NCBI GenBank assembly: GCA_017477435.1
Contig: JAFUVV010000049.1
Coordinates: 1-34,376, forward strand
Direction: 5' to 3'
From: Prevotella sp.
GTDB taxonomy: Bacteria > Bacteroidota > Bacteroidia > Bacteroidales > Bacteroidaceae
Length of the DNA stretch: 34,376 nt
Shown here: positions 25,213 through 33,112 of the stretch, piece by piece
Layout: each line of letters begins with the position of its first letter
How positions within the stretch are numbered: the first letter of the stretch is position 1
Program-made: the position numbers and the translations under genes
The notes under the pieces: generated by a model
What the model was told of the DNA's origin: nothing
Database searches by the model: none
What the model saw: only the letters and a program-made list of their open reading frames with translations

Positions 25213-25875
25213 CTAGAAGTAAAGTGCTGCCGACAGCTGCCAGACGTTCTGCTTGCTGTCCATGAATTTCACGTTTTCTTTCACCTCGTCGGCTATCCGC
25301 TGATAGGATATCTCACCGGTGTTGCCGCAGGCGATGTTGTAGGTCACGCTCACCTCCACATGGCCGAGCGTGACGCCGGCACCGAAGTTGATGCTGAACA
25401 TCGACCCCTTCGGGCGGAACGTCGTCTTATACCACTCGCCGCTGGCCAGGTCGATGTTCTTGCCTAAGTTGAACGTCATCTGCGGTCCGGCGGCCAGATA
25501 GACCCATCCGAACTGCAGGCGGACGTTGAGAGGGATATCTACAGCCCGCTGCTTGACGCTGGTGGGCTCCATGTCGAAGACCGTCTCGCCCATGCCGCTC
25601 GCTGCTACCTCCGGCGACTCGGTGAAGTTTTCCGACAGACGGAACGAGCGCTCATTGTAGAGAGCCGACAGGTCGAAGGCGACGAACGTGCCTGTCTTCA
25701 CGCGCATCGTAGGACCAATGAAGAATCCCGTGCGATTGCTCGTCTTGAGCACTTCGTTGCTCAACTTCATCGAAGTGAGGTTCAGACCGCCCTTCACACC
25801 AAAATTCACCTGCGCCGTAGCAACGCCCGACACAATCAGCGCTGCAACCACAGCAAGAACACGTAACTTCTTCAT
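25213..25875 (-). CDS. Outer membrane beta-barrel protein, PorT-like family
   Basis: A 220-residue protein with a signal peptide (MKKLRVLAVVAALIVSGVATA, cleaved before QVNFG) and an eight-strand-barrel pattern: FGVKGGLNLTSM, GFFIGPTMRVKTG, FVAFDLSALYNERSF, DIPLNVRLQFGWVYLAAGPQ, SINFGAGVTLGHVEVSVTYN, and a terminal LSAALYF with final Phe. This is the common Bacteroidetes PorT-like barrel domain. The ATG at 25875 is preferred; upstream in-frame starts add residues before the signal peptide. It follows gldN beyond a strong terminator, so it is probably a separate unit. It may be an orphan barrel or an accessory to type IX secretion; membership of the PorT branch proper is uncertain. Confidence 0.8.
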   Translation of the reverse strand: MKKLRVLAVVAALIVSGVATAQVNFGVKGGLNLTSMKLSNEVLKTSNRTGFFIGPTMRVKTGTFVAFDLSALYNERSFRLSENFTESPEVAASGMGETVFDMEPTSVKQRAVDIPLNVRLQFGWVYLAAGPQMTFNLGKNIDLASGEWYKTTFRPKGSMFSINFGAGVTLGHVEVSVTYNIACGNTGEISYQRIADEVKENVKFMDSKQNVWQLSAALYF

Positions 25876-25910
25876 CTGCATATGTTTATTCATTAATGAC
25901 TTCCATTTAT

Positions 25911-25994
25911 ATAAAAAAGAGAGGTAAGAAGGCATACTCTGAAGGCGAGACAACAGACCACAGTCCCATCTTCATTGCAAGCCTTCTTACCTCT
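25911..25994 (-). terminator. Terminator of the porP-gldKLMN operon
   Basis: On the minus strand AGAGGTAAGAAGGC (25981-25994) pairs perfectly with GCCTTCTTACCTCT (25920-25933) over 14 bp, followed by CTTTTTTAT. It begins 7 bp after the gldN stop. The 47-nt loop is long for an intrinsic terminator, but the stem and T run are strong. Confidence 0.75.
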
Positions 25995-26000
25995 TAGCTT

Positions 26001-27041
26001 TTATCTGCGCTCACGACGCACACTGATACGAGCACTCCCGCTGCCGCCCGAGCTCGAGCCAGAGCTGTTCTTTGCGCCCTTCACCTTCGACTCCGACGAC
26101 TTGCCGCGGCGAGTCCGCGACTTCTTCTTCATTGCCTTCAGCTCTTTCTTGTCGAGCTTGGCAATGCTGTCGAGCGAATCCTTGCGGGACTGGTCGCCCC
26201 ACATCTTGCTCTCGAAGGTCTTTATCTGATTCTCAATCTTGTTCTGCTCCTTCACAATGGTGGAGTCGTTCTCCACGTTGTTGGCGAGAGTGAGACCCTG
26301 CATATTGTTGGTCTTATAGATCTTACCCTTGTAGAGGTTCTTCGTGAAGTAGTCGTCCACGCTCATCGTGGCAGCATTGTTCAGATTGCTGGTCATCATC
26401 GTTTGGTTGGAGAGGAACGGAGCCAGGTCGTCGTAGACAACCCAGAAGAGCGGGCGCTTCTCGCCACTATCGCCGAAATCGTCGGCAACAATGCGAATCG
26501 GACATAGCGCCTGAACCTTAGTATGGAACGTGGCAGTAGACTGGTCGTAGTATGAACTCTCCTTCACGTAGTAGGCCTTCACCTCCTCCGACGGGATGTC
26601 GCTGTCGTCTATTCGCGTGCCCCGATCGGTGCGTTCGAAGTAGATGCTCTGGTCTTCAAGAAACTGCAACGGGCGCACTCGCGACGAGTCGTTGAACACC
26701 TCGTTGCCGTCGGTGCGGTAGATATAGGCTTTCAGCTTCCCTCGCATGACGAGTTTGAACATATACGTGAACAGATTCATCTGCGATCCCACGGGGGTCT
26801 TCGGATAATACAGGCCCGCGTTCGCATCGTCGAGAAGACTAATCTCGCGATAGATATCACGCCTCCATGCCACATCGGCGTCCATCTTTCCCTGCGCAGG
26901 GAACGATATCTGGGCGCGGGTAGACATGTTGTCGGCATTCGACTTTTGCGTCTTCTGCTGTTCGGCACGACGTGTTGCCGGCTGTGCCATGGCACCAGTG
27001 GCCAGCAATGCTAACGTCAGTATAAAAAATATCTTCTTCAT
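26001..27041 (-). CDS. gldN: Type IX secretion ring protein GldN (PorN)
   Basis: A periplasmic protein of 346 residues. With the GldK lipoprotein it forms the large ring under the outer membrane that supports type IX secretion. The signal peptide ends ATGAMA before QPATRR. The GldN domain is visible as DVAWRRDIYREISLLDDANA, then LYYPKTPVGSQMNLFTYMFKL, YVKESSYYDQSTATFHTKVQ and RPLFWVVYDDLAPFL. The last 60 residues are very basic and Ser/Gly-rich (KKKSRTRRGKSSES, then GSSSGGSGSARISVRRERR), a likely disordered tail. It is the last gene of the operon, 45 bp after gldM. Confidence 0.93.
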   Translation of the reverse strand: MKKIFFILTLALLATGAMAQPATRRAEQQKTQKSNADNMSTRAQISFPAQGKMDADVAWRRDIYREISLLDDANAGLYYPKTPVGSQMNLFTYMFKLVMRGKLKAYIYRTDGNEVFNDSSRVRPLQFLEDQSIYFERTDRGTRIDDSDIPSEEVKAYYVKESSYYDQSTATFHTKVQALCPIRIVADDFGDSGEKRPLFWVVYDDLAPFLSNQTMMTSNLNNAATMSVDDYFTKNLYKGKIYKTNNMQGLTLANNVENDSTIVKEQNKIENQIKTFESKMWGDQSRKDSLDSIAKLDKKELKAMKKKSRTRRGKSSESKVKGAKNSSGSSSGGSGSARISVRRERR

Positions 27042-27086
27042 TGAACCTTATTTTTCTGTTTTCGTTATTCTTTTTCCATTCATTCG

Positions 27087-28631
27087 CTACTTCACGATCA
27101 CCTCCATAGCGCCGGGCAACGTGCGGTTGATTCCATCTGGACCGACGGCCTGCACGCCACGGATGTAGAAACGGCGGTTGCGAGAGAGACGGCGGAATTC
27201 TTCCTTCTGGCGCGACGAGAAGTTGGCACCGTTAGAGGCCATCGGGATGGCATTACCCATACCGTCGAAGAACACAACTTCGAAGCTGTTCACCGTGAAA
27301 GGAATGTCGAGCAGTCCGTCGTCGATTGCAGCGCTCAGGGTGTTGAGCGACATGAGCGAAGCCTTTGCCAAGCCGCCGCCTTTGAAACGGTCGGTGCCCA
27401 CCACGGCATACGGTGTGGGATCGGGCAACTTCCTCACTTTGAACTTGAACGAGCCCATCTGCCGCGAACGGCCGTTCTGGTTGGCCGACACATTGATGGT
27501 CACTTCCTCGCCAATCTTCGTTGGCTTCGCAATGAACTTGCCCAGGCCTATCGAGCGGAACGACCCGTCGCTCATCGATGCCGACACGGCACCAAGAGGC
27601 ACACCGGGGATACTTATCGAGACAGGGTTCTCATAGCCGGCGTAGAGCACGTTCATCAGGTCGGCCGACACTGTGGCGCTCGGGGCTACGACGTTGTACT
27701 TCTGATTGAAGTCGCGGCGTATCAGGTCGCCATCGCCATTGCGCATGGTGATATATCCAGCAAAGGAATGCTCGCCCACCCCACCGGCAGCAAACTTATA
27801 AGTGTTGCCGCTTATCTGCCTGCCGCCTACGAATATCTCGGGTTGCATGGTGGTATCCACGGCTGCCATCACAATCTGAGCGGAATATGTGTCGCCGCTG
27901 ATTACGGTGTTGGCCTCGGGAATGACAAACGCGTCGATCTTATTCACACGCACATCCTTCACGTCGATGTTCGAAACGAGCGTGTGTAGCACCTCTCCCT
28001 CGGCGTATCTCACGTCGCTCTGCAGTTTCGAGAGCAACGTCACGGCTGCTGCCACCGGCATATTCTCAAACATATACTCCTGCCAGTTCTTCCCCAGGGC
28101 CTTCGCACTCTTCGACACTTCTGTCTGCAGGTTGCTCGAGATGATTTCCTTCTGCTTCGGGTCGCTTATCATGTTGAGGATGCGCATGCGGTATGAGTTT
28201 ATCGCATCGTAGAGCTTCTTTCCCTGTCCGGTTCCCGGGGCAAGCATCACCTGTGCTGCTGCCTCGAGGTCGTCCTTCGCCTTGATGTTCTTCGGATCGC
28301 CGTCTTTTCCGTCGGCTTCCTGAACAATGGCTACTTTCAGGCTCTGCGCCAGATTATAGATGGAATCGCTCATCTCCTTCACATTCTGCGCTCTGTCGAA
28401 CCATTGCTTCACCTTCTCGGGGTTGGTCTTCATCTGAGCGGCGAATGTCTCGTAGATCGACGCGTTCTGCTTGGTCGAGTTGGCTGTGGTGCGGCTCAGG
28501 CTGTCTTCGACGATCGAGAAGCCATTGAGCACCTCGGTCGAGACGTTGAGAGCGAGCATAGCCATCAGAACGACGTACATCAGGTTGATCATCTTCTGAC
28601 GCGGAGATATTGGTCTTTTCTTTATTGCCAT
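27087..28631 (-). CDS. gldM: Type IX secretion motor protein GldM (PorM)
   Basis: A 514-residue inner-membrane protein with one N-terminal helix (MINLMYVVLMAMLALNVSTE, about 14-33) and a long periplasmic arm of four domains that reaches the GldKN ring. The conserved opening KKRPISPRQKMINLMYVVL and the residue pattern STEVLNGFSIVEDSL identify it. The helix pairs with GldL to make the proton-driven rotary motor. Later Ig-like domains are seen in NTVISGDTYSAQIVMAAVDT and LPDPTPYAVVG. It starts 29 bp after gldL. Length and order are normal. Confidence 0.95.
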   Translation of the reverse strand: MAIKKRPISPRQKMINLMYVVLMAMLALNVSTEVLNGFSIVEDSLSRTTANSTKQNASIYETFAAQMKTNPEKVKQWFDRAQNVKEMSDSIYNLAQSLKVAIVQEADGKDGDPKNIKAKDDLEAAAQVMLAPGTGQGKKLYDAINSYRMRILNMISDPKQKEIISSNLQTEVSKSAKALGKNWQEYMFENMPVAAAVTLLSKLQSDVRYAEGEVLHTLVSNIDVKDVRVNKIDAFVIPEANTVISGDTYSAQIVMAAVDTTMQPEIFVGGRQISGNTYKFAAGGVGEHSFAGYITMRNGDGDLIRRDFNQKYNVVAPSATVSADLMNVLYAGYENPVSISIPGVPLGAVSASMSDGSFRSIGLGKFIAKPTKIGEEVTINVSANQNGRSRQMGSFKFKVRKLPDPTPYAVVGTDRFKGGGLAKASLMSLNTLSAAIDDGLLDIPFTVNSFEVVFFDGMGNAIPMASNGANFSSRQKEEFRRLSRNRRFYIRGVQAVGPDGINRTLPGAMEVIVK

Positions 28632-28660
28632 CTTACTATTGTTTGTTGGCTTTACGTGTA

Positions 28661-29488
28661 TTATCCTTGATTGTTACCGGCCTGCACGCTGCCTGGTGTG
28701 GCCACGCCCATGTTTACTGTCATGGCCTCTATCATACGTGCATAGATGCGGTTAAGCTCTTCTATCTGTCCTGCCATCTTGCGTGTCTGGGCGTTAATCT
28801 CGTCGATGGTACCTATTTGCGAACTTGCGCTCTTAAGCTGCATCTCGTAGACTTTGCAAATGCCTGTGAGTGTGCGGTTGAGATTCTCCATCTCCTCCGA
28901 GTCGGTTGTAAGACGCTGGCTCTGCTCTGATACTTTCTCGAGAACTTCGGTGAGTTTCTGCAACTGCTCTACATAGTTGTTCGTTGCCTCGGTCACGTCG
29001 GTTGTTGCAGGCTGTCCACCCACAAGTGCTGCCACGGCAGGCTGTCCGTCGCCACCTATTTCGATTGTACCGCCAGCCGGCACTCCGCCTTCGACACTCA
29101 CGCCGCCGTATCCGCCCTGGCCACCACCGATAACGATGGTGCCTCCGCCAGGAGCAACCACTGTGGCACCCTTGCCTTCGTCCTCACCAGCCTCTTCGCC
29201 TTCTTCGTCGTTGCCTTCGAGACTGACATGTGTAGGCAGGTCGCGGCCGTCGGCAGTCTTGTCAAACGGACGGTCGAATCCTGAAATGAAGAACACAAGC
29301 ACCTCTGTACCCATTCCGAGGAACAGCCAGAAGTTGGCACCCGGCATGTGGGTCAGTTTGAACAGGGCACCAAGAATCACGATAGAAGCACCCCAACTAT
29401 ATGCATAGTTCATGAACGTCTGTCCGGGAACGCTGTCGAGCCATTTCTGCAGACGATAAATAATGTTGTATTTACTGTACTGTGCCAT
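28661..29488 (-). CDS. gldL: Type IX secretion motor protein GldL (PorL)
   Basis: A 275-residue inner-membrane protein with two helices (about 28-45 and 52-70, YSWGASIVILGALFKLTHMPGA and FWLFLGMGTEVLVFFISGF). The membrane Glu in TEVLVFF is the kind of residue implicated in proton use. It surrounds the GldM helix dimer as the stator. A Gly- and acid-rich linker of about 75 residues (EGNDEEGEEAGEDEGKG, then GGGTIVIGGGQGGYGG) separates the membrane part from a long C-terminal coiled coil (NNYVEQLQKLTEVLEKVSEQ onward). Its ATG overlaps the gldK stop in TAATG, which suggests translational coupling. Confidence 0.94.
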   Translation of the reverse strand: MAQYSKYNIIYRLQKWLDSVPGQTFMNYAYSWGASIVILGALFKLTHMPGANFWLFLGMGTEVLVFFISGFDRPFDKTADGRDLPTHVSLEGNDEEGEEAGEDEGKGATVVAPGGGTIVIGGGQGGYGGVSVEGGVPAGGTIEIGGDGQPAVAALVGGQPATTDVTEATNNYVEQLQKLTEVLEKVSEQSQRLTTDSEEMENLNRTLTGICKVYEMQLKSASSQIGTIDEINAQTRKMAGQIEELNRIYARMIEAMTVNMGVATPGSVQAGNNQG

Positions 29489-30936
29489 TATTTCTTATTC
29501 TTTTTTTGTTTTCCACTTGTTGTATTTGCCAGACTTCTCACGCAACGGAATCCGATATATGAGCGTGGCTGGTTCTGGTATTCCCACGTACGCCATGCGC
29601 TTCGGATATAGCTCTCCGGATCTTTCCATGATCCTCCACGCACGCTTTTCTTCTTCAGTTTATACGGATCTTCCTTGGCTGCCTTGTATTCGAGCTGCGG
29701 GTTGAGGTCGTTCATGGCATCTACACCTGCCTCAGTGAAGATGGTGCTTGTCCATTCGGCCACATTACCGGCCATGTCGTAGAGTCCGTTGGTATTCGAG
29801 GCGTAAGCGCCCACCTTGCTTGTTATCAGGTTACCGTCCTCGGTATAGTTGCCGCGGTCGGGTTTAAAGTTTGCATAGAAGCATCCGTCGCCGTTCTTTA
29901 CATCTTTGTTCTCCCATGGGAACTCGTTGCCATCCTTGCCTCGTGCGGCATATTCCCACTCTGCTTCTGTCGGCAGACGATAGCGCTGCACGTAGCGTGC
30001 CTCGGCGCCAAGTCCTTTCAGCAGATATTCGGTGCGCCAAGCGCAGAAAGCGTTTGCCTGCTCCCATGTGACTCCCACGACGGGATAGTCGTTGTAGGCG
30101 GGATTGCTGAAATAGTTGCGCAGATAGGTCTCGTTCTCGGAGTTGTGGAAATCGTTCACCCAACATGTGGTATCGGGATATACGTTCACGATGTATGTGT
30201 TGAGGAAGTCCCACGGCCCTGAGAGCTGGCGGTTGATGGTTTCGCGCACGATGCGGCCCTCATCATCTACGTATGCAGTGTCTTTTGATATCATGATTAC
30301 CTCGTCGGGATTTACGTTGACGTCGGTATTCAGATTGCGCTCATCGGCGTGCATGCGATTGCGACGCAGGGCGGCAGTGGTGTAGTCGTACACCTCGTAG
30401 CGATAGTTGAGCTGACGGTAGTCGAGCAATTTCTCGCCAGTGACTGGATTTGTCACATACAGGCTTTCGAATGCACGCTGTTCGTCCTCGTTGGGCTTAC
30501 GGGGTAGCGACTTTTTCCAGTTCAGATGTGGAGTTACGGGGTCGCCGTTCTTGTCTTCGGTAATCATGTATGTCTCATCGCCTCCGTATGATGGGTCGGC
30601 CATACGTGTGCGGAGGATGCTGTCGCGCACCCACATCACAAACTGCTTGTACTGCGAATTGGTTATCTCTGTCTCGTCCATCCAGAATCCGTCGACCGAG
30701 ATGTCTCTCACCGGTGTCTGCTTGCCCCACAGCGAGTCTTGGCTGTCGAGACCCATGTGGAGGTAGCCGCGTCCCACCCTCACCATTCCATATGGCGATG
30801 GTTCGTTGAACGACTTGCCCTTGACGCCTACCACTTCGCCGCCTTTTCCCGACGACGAGGCCGACTTACTGCCGAAGCAGCCGGACAGCGTGATTAGTAG
30901 AACCGTGCTGAGCACTGATATCAAGATCTTCTTCAT
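29488..30936 (-). CDS. gldK: Type IX secretion ring lipoprotein GldK (PorK)
   Basis: A 482-residue outer-membrane lipoprotein; the lipobox LSGC places the acylated Cys at residue 20. The main domain is a formylglycine-generating-enzyme fold (GRGYLHMG, then VRDISVDGFWMDETEITNSQ, YRLPTEAEWEYAARG, YDMAGNVAEWTS, KSVRGGSWKD, RSYIGFRCVRS), used structurally in GldK rather than as an enzyme. It forms the periplasmic ring with GldN. Order and overlap with gldL are as in Porphyromonas gingivalis porPKLMN. It starts 75 bp after porP. Confidence 0.95.
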   Translation of the reverse strand: MKKILISVLSTVLLITLSGCFGSKSASSSGKGGEVVGVKGKSFNEPSPYGMVRVGRGYLHMGLDSQDSLWGKQTPVRDISVDGFWMDETEITNSQYKQFVMWVRDSILRTRMADPSYGGDETYMITEDKNGDPVTPHLNWKKSLPRKPNEDEQRAFESLYVTNPVTGEKLLDYRQLNYRYEVYDYTTAALRRNRMHADERNLNTDVNVNPDEVIMISKDTAYVDDEGRIVRETINRQLSGPWDFLNTYIVNVYPDTTCWVNDFHNSENETYLRNYFSNPAYNDYPVVGVTWEQANAFCAWRTEYLLKGLGAEARYVQRYRLPTEAEWEYAARGKDGNEFPWENKDVKNGDGCFYANFKPDRGNYTEDGNLITSKVGAYASNTNGLYDMAGNVAEWTSTIFTEAGVDAMNDLNPQLEYKAAKEDPYKLKKKSVRGGSWKDPESYIRSAWRTWEYQNQPRSYIGFRCVRSLANTTSGKQKKNKK

Positions 30937-31011
30937 TTTCTGTTGTTATATTTGATTCACTTTTCTTATTTTCTCACCTGTGGCGGAGGGTCCTCCTGCG
31001 TGGGTCTGACG

Positions 31012-31971
31012 CTATAGGATCCTGACGCTCTTGTGCTTGTTCTTTCCTTTTTTTATAAGGTTTATGTCGGTCTGGTAGCCGATGAAGAGTTCATGGCTAC
31101 CGTTGCCGGGGTTGATGGCTGAGGTGTATATTTCGTAGCTATAACCCAGCATCACTCCGTGGAAACGGCCTCCGATGAGGACTGTCACGGAATTGGTGGG
31201 GCTATAGCTGACGCCTCCGTACATCAACTTGTTCTCGTGGTTATACTCCAGCCGGCCGGTCACGTCGGCGCGCCAGCCTACCAGGTCGGTGCGCACGAGA
31301 ACAGATGGTTTTATTGTTAAGAACGGACTTCTGAGCTTAATATTGTATCCAGCGGTAAAATAAAGTGTCGGATCTATCTGCAGCTCGTTGCGCTCGCCGA
31401 GTTCCACGAGGGGCGAATTGAGGTGCAGGGCCGATACTCCCACGTAGAACCGCTTGTGCTTGTAGTAGAGTCCGGCGCACAGGTCGAGCTGGTGGCCGTC
31501 TACCTTCGACGTAGGCAGGGCGGGGTCGCCAGGCTCGTCGGGGTCGAGCTCGCCGCCGTCGAACACCTCGCTGATGAGACCGGCCTGCACGCCGATGCCA
31601 AGACGGCCGCCGAAGAGGGGAAGCTTGTAGGAATACTGCAGAGAGATGCGCTGGTGGGAGAACAGGCCGAGCTTGTCGTTGATGAACTGCACACCGCCGC
31701 CGTGATACGATTTCCAGAAGTAGAACGGAACATCGGCAGCGGCATACATGGTCTGAGGATTATGCTCGAATCCGGCAAGATCCATGGCATACGACAGGTC
31801 GACATTGAGCACAGATTCCTTACCGACAGCGGCAGGATTGAACGATGGCTCCATGTCGAAATAGTGGGCAAACGACACGTCGTACTGAGCGCGTATGCCC
31901 AGCACCGACACCCAGAGAAGCGTCAGAAACAGTATAATTCTACGTCTAAACACGAATAAATAACGAGTCAA
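31012..31971 (-). CDS. porP: PorP/SprF family outer membrane protein of type IX secretion
   Basis: A 319-residue barrel protein with a signal peptide ending GIRA before QYDVSFAHYFDMEPSFNPAAVG, the PorP/SprF signature start. Strands such as GGVQFINDKLGLFSHQRISLQYSY, RLGIGVQAGLI and KRFYVGVSALHLNSP follow. Family members bind the type IX ring or help present secreted proteins at the surface. It is the first gene of the porP-gldKLMN operon. No TAnnTTTG promoter is evident in the 200 bp upstream; instead a 22-bp x 4 array lies at 32064-32151. Confidence 0.92.
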   Translation of the reverse strand: MTRYLFVFRRRIILFLTLLWVSVLGIRAQYDVSFAHYFDMEPSFNPAAVGKESVLNVDLSYAMDLAGFEHNPQTMYAAADVPFYFWKSYHGGGVQFINDKLGLFSHQRISLQYSYKLPLFGGRLGIGVQAGLISEVFDGGELDPDEPGDPALPTSKVDGHQLDLCAGLYYKHKRFYVGVSALHLNSPLVELGERNELQIDPTLYFTAGYNIKLRSPFLTIKPSVLVRTDLVGWRADVTGRLEYNHENKLMYGGVSYSPTNSVTVLIGGRFHGVMLGYSYEIYTSAINPGNGSHELFIGYQTDINLIKKGKNKHKSVRIL

Positions 31972-32063
31972 CTCCGATTTTATTGCATATTCAGCGATTT
32001 TTATACCTTTTGCAATGAAATCGTAACGCTGAAGAGGAAAAAACAGAGCATAAGCATGCCTGC

Positions 32064-32151
32064 AGTATCAAGCCTTGATACTGACAGTATCAAAGTCGGA
32101 TAGCAACGGTATCAAAGCCAGATAGTAAGACTATCCACGCCAGATAGCATG
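32064..32151. repeat. 22-bp x 4 palindromic array, variant copy 4
   Basis: Units start at 32064, 32086, 32108 and 32130. Unit 1 is AGTATC, 7 nt, GATACT, 3 nt; the others are AGTATC/GATAGC, GGTATC/GATAGT and ACTATC/GATAGC with the same 6-7-6-3 spacing. Unit number, unit length and geometry match the AGTACA arrays exactly, but the arm sequence differs. It lies between the adenosyltransferase stop (31 bp away) and the porP start (92 bp away). Confidence 0.8.
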
Positions 32152-32182
32152 GACAGGCCTTATCGTCGACAGAAGCAGGCGC

Positions 32183-32683
32183 CTATTCCTCCAGCCTCCG
32201 GGCAATGAGGAACAGCCAGTCCGACAGGCGGTTCATATACTTCATTGCGGCAGTCAGCTCTGCCGTACGCTCCCCGACACTCGCAAGACAGCGCTCGGAA
32301 CGACGGCAGACAGTGCGGCACACATGGGCCTGAGCCGAAGGGAGATTCTTGCCTGGAAGCACAAAGCCATCAAAGGGTGGGACAAGCTCAGAAAGAGCAT
32401 CGATGGCCTGCTCGAGAAGCTGAGCTTCCAAATCGAAGAATTCTACAAGCCCGAGGGCCGGATTGCACGACAATGAAACGCCTACTTTAAACAGATTGCG
32501 TTGCACTCCCTGAAGGTGGTCCTCCAGCTGAGCGTCGCTGATCTGAGCCTCAAGCACGCCGATATGAGCGCTCAACTCATCAAGACATCCAAGGCACTCC
32601 ACCCTGACGTCGTCCTTGCCAACACGTTCACCACCAGGCAACGACGTCTCGCCGCCGTCACCGCAACGCGTATATATCTTCAT
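32183..32683 (-). CDS. Cob(I)alamin adenosyltransferase, PduO type
   Basis: A 166-residue helical-bundle enzyme that transfers the adenosyl group of ATP to reduced corrinoid, making coenzyme B12. The ATP loop is IYTRCGDGGETSLPGGERVG at the N-terminus, followed by RVECLGCLDELSAHIG. The C-terminal CRRSER and YMNRLSDWLFLIAR are the family signature. Its ATG overlaps the stop of the upstream gene by 4 bp (ATGA). No cobalamin riboswitch or other B12 gene is visible nearby, so it probably serves corrinoid salvage for enzymes encoded elsewhere. Confidence 0.93.
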   Translation of the reverse strand: MKIYTRCGDGGETSLPGGERVGKDDVRVECLGCLDELSAHIGVLEAQISDAQLEDHLQGVQRNLFKVGVSLSCNPALGLVEFFDLEAQLLEQAIDALSELVPPFDGFVLPGKNLPSAQAHVCRTVCRRSERCLASVGERTAELTAAMKYMNRLSDWLFLIARRLEE

Positions 32684-33102
32684 AAATTCACAAAATAGTT
32701 ACGTTTATACATCTTCAGGTCGAAAAAAGCTATCCCCGCCAGGCCAGCGTCGATAGTAACTCCCGTGCGGGGATCGGCCACGAGAGAACGCCAGGCAGAC
32801 AGCGACGACTCATCTTTATATATATTAAGGCAAAGCACCACATCCCTGCTACTCATCTCGCCCAGCACATCGCGACGCAGCTGTCCGTCGCACATGTCCC
32901 ACTCCGACAACCGCCAACCTTTCTCAGAGCAATGGCGACGCAGACGATCACCAAGCTGTTCCGTCCTGCTCCCCTCACCGCCACGGGCACACACCACCTC
33001 AGTCACCAGCCCATAGACAAAAGGCGACTGAATACCAAAACCACGGCTATGACCCACAGAACGCAGCCAGCGGAAAGCCCTCTCAAAAAAAATCGGCATC
33101 AT
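32680..33102 (-). CDS. Short methyltransferase-like protein lacking the SAM-binding core
   Basis: The start at the ATG at 33102 gives 140 residues; a TTG seven codons upstream overlaps the preceding gene. The N-terminus RAFRWLRSVGHSRGFGIQSP followed by FVYGLV and the C-terminus DPRTGVTIDAGLAGIAFFDL followed by KMYKRNYFVNL match the two ends of a Bacteroidales family of SAM-dependent-methyltransferase-like proteins that I recall as about 240 residues. The glycine-rich SAM loop of that family is absent; about 100 residues seem to be missing in the middle, with no frameshift or stop. It could be an in-frame deletion or a genuine short branch. It is translationally coupled to the adenosyltransferase. 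Confidence 0.6.
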   Translation of the reverse strand: MMPIFFERAFRWLRSVGHSRGFGIQSPFVYGLVTEVVCARGGEGSRTEQLGDRLRRHCSEKGWRLSEWDMCDGQLRRDVLGEMSSRDVVLCLNIYKDESSLSAWRSLVADPRTGVTIDAGLAGIAFFDLKMYKRNYFVNL

Positions 33103-33112
33103 AATGCATCTA

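Noticed and set aside
32684-32760. Cobalamin riboswitch controlling the adenosyltransferase
   Set aside because: The gene overlaps the upstream coding sequence by 4 bp and no B12-box-like sequence is visible; the leader of the whole unit (33812-33900) is too short and AT-rich.
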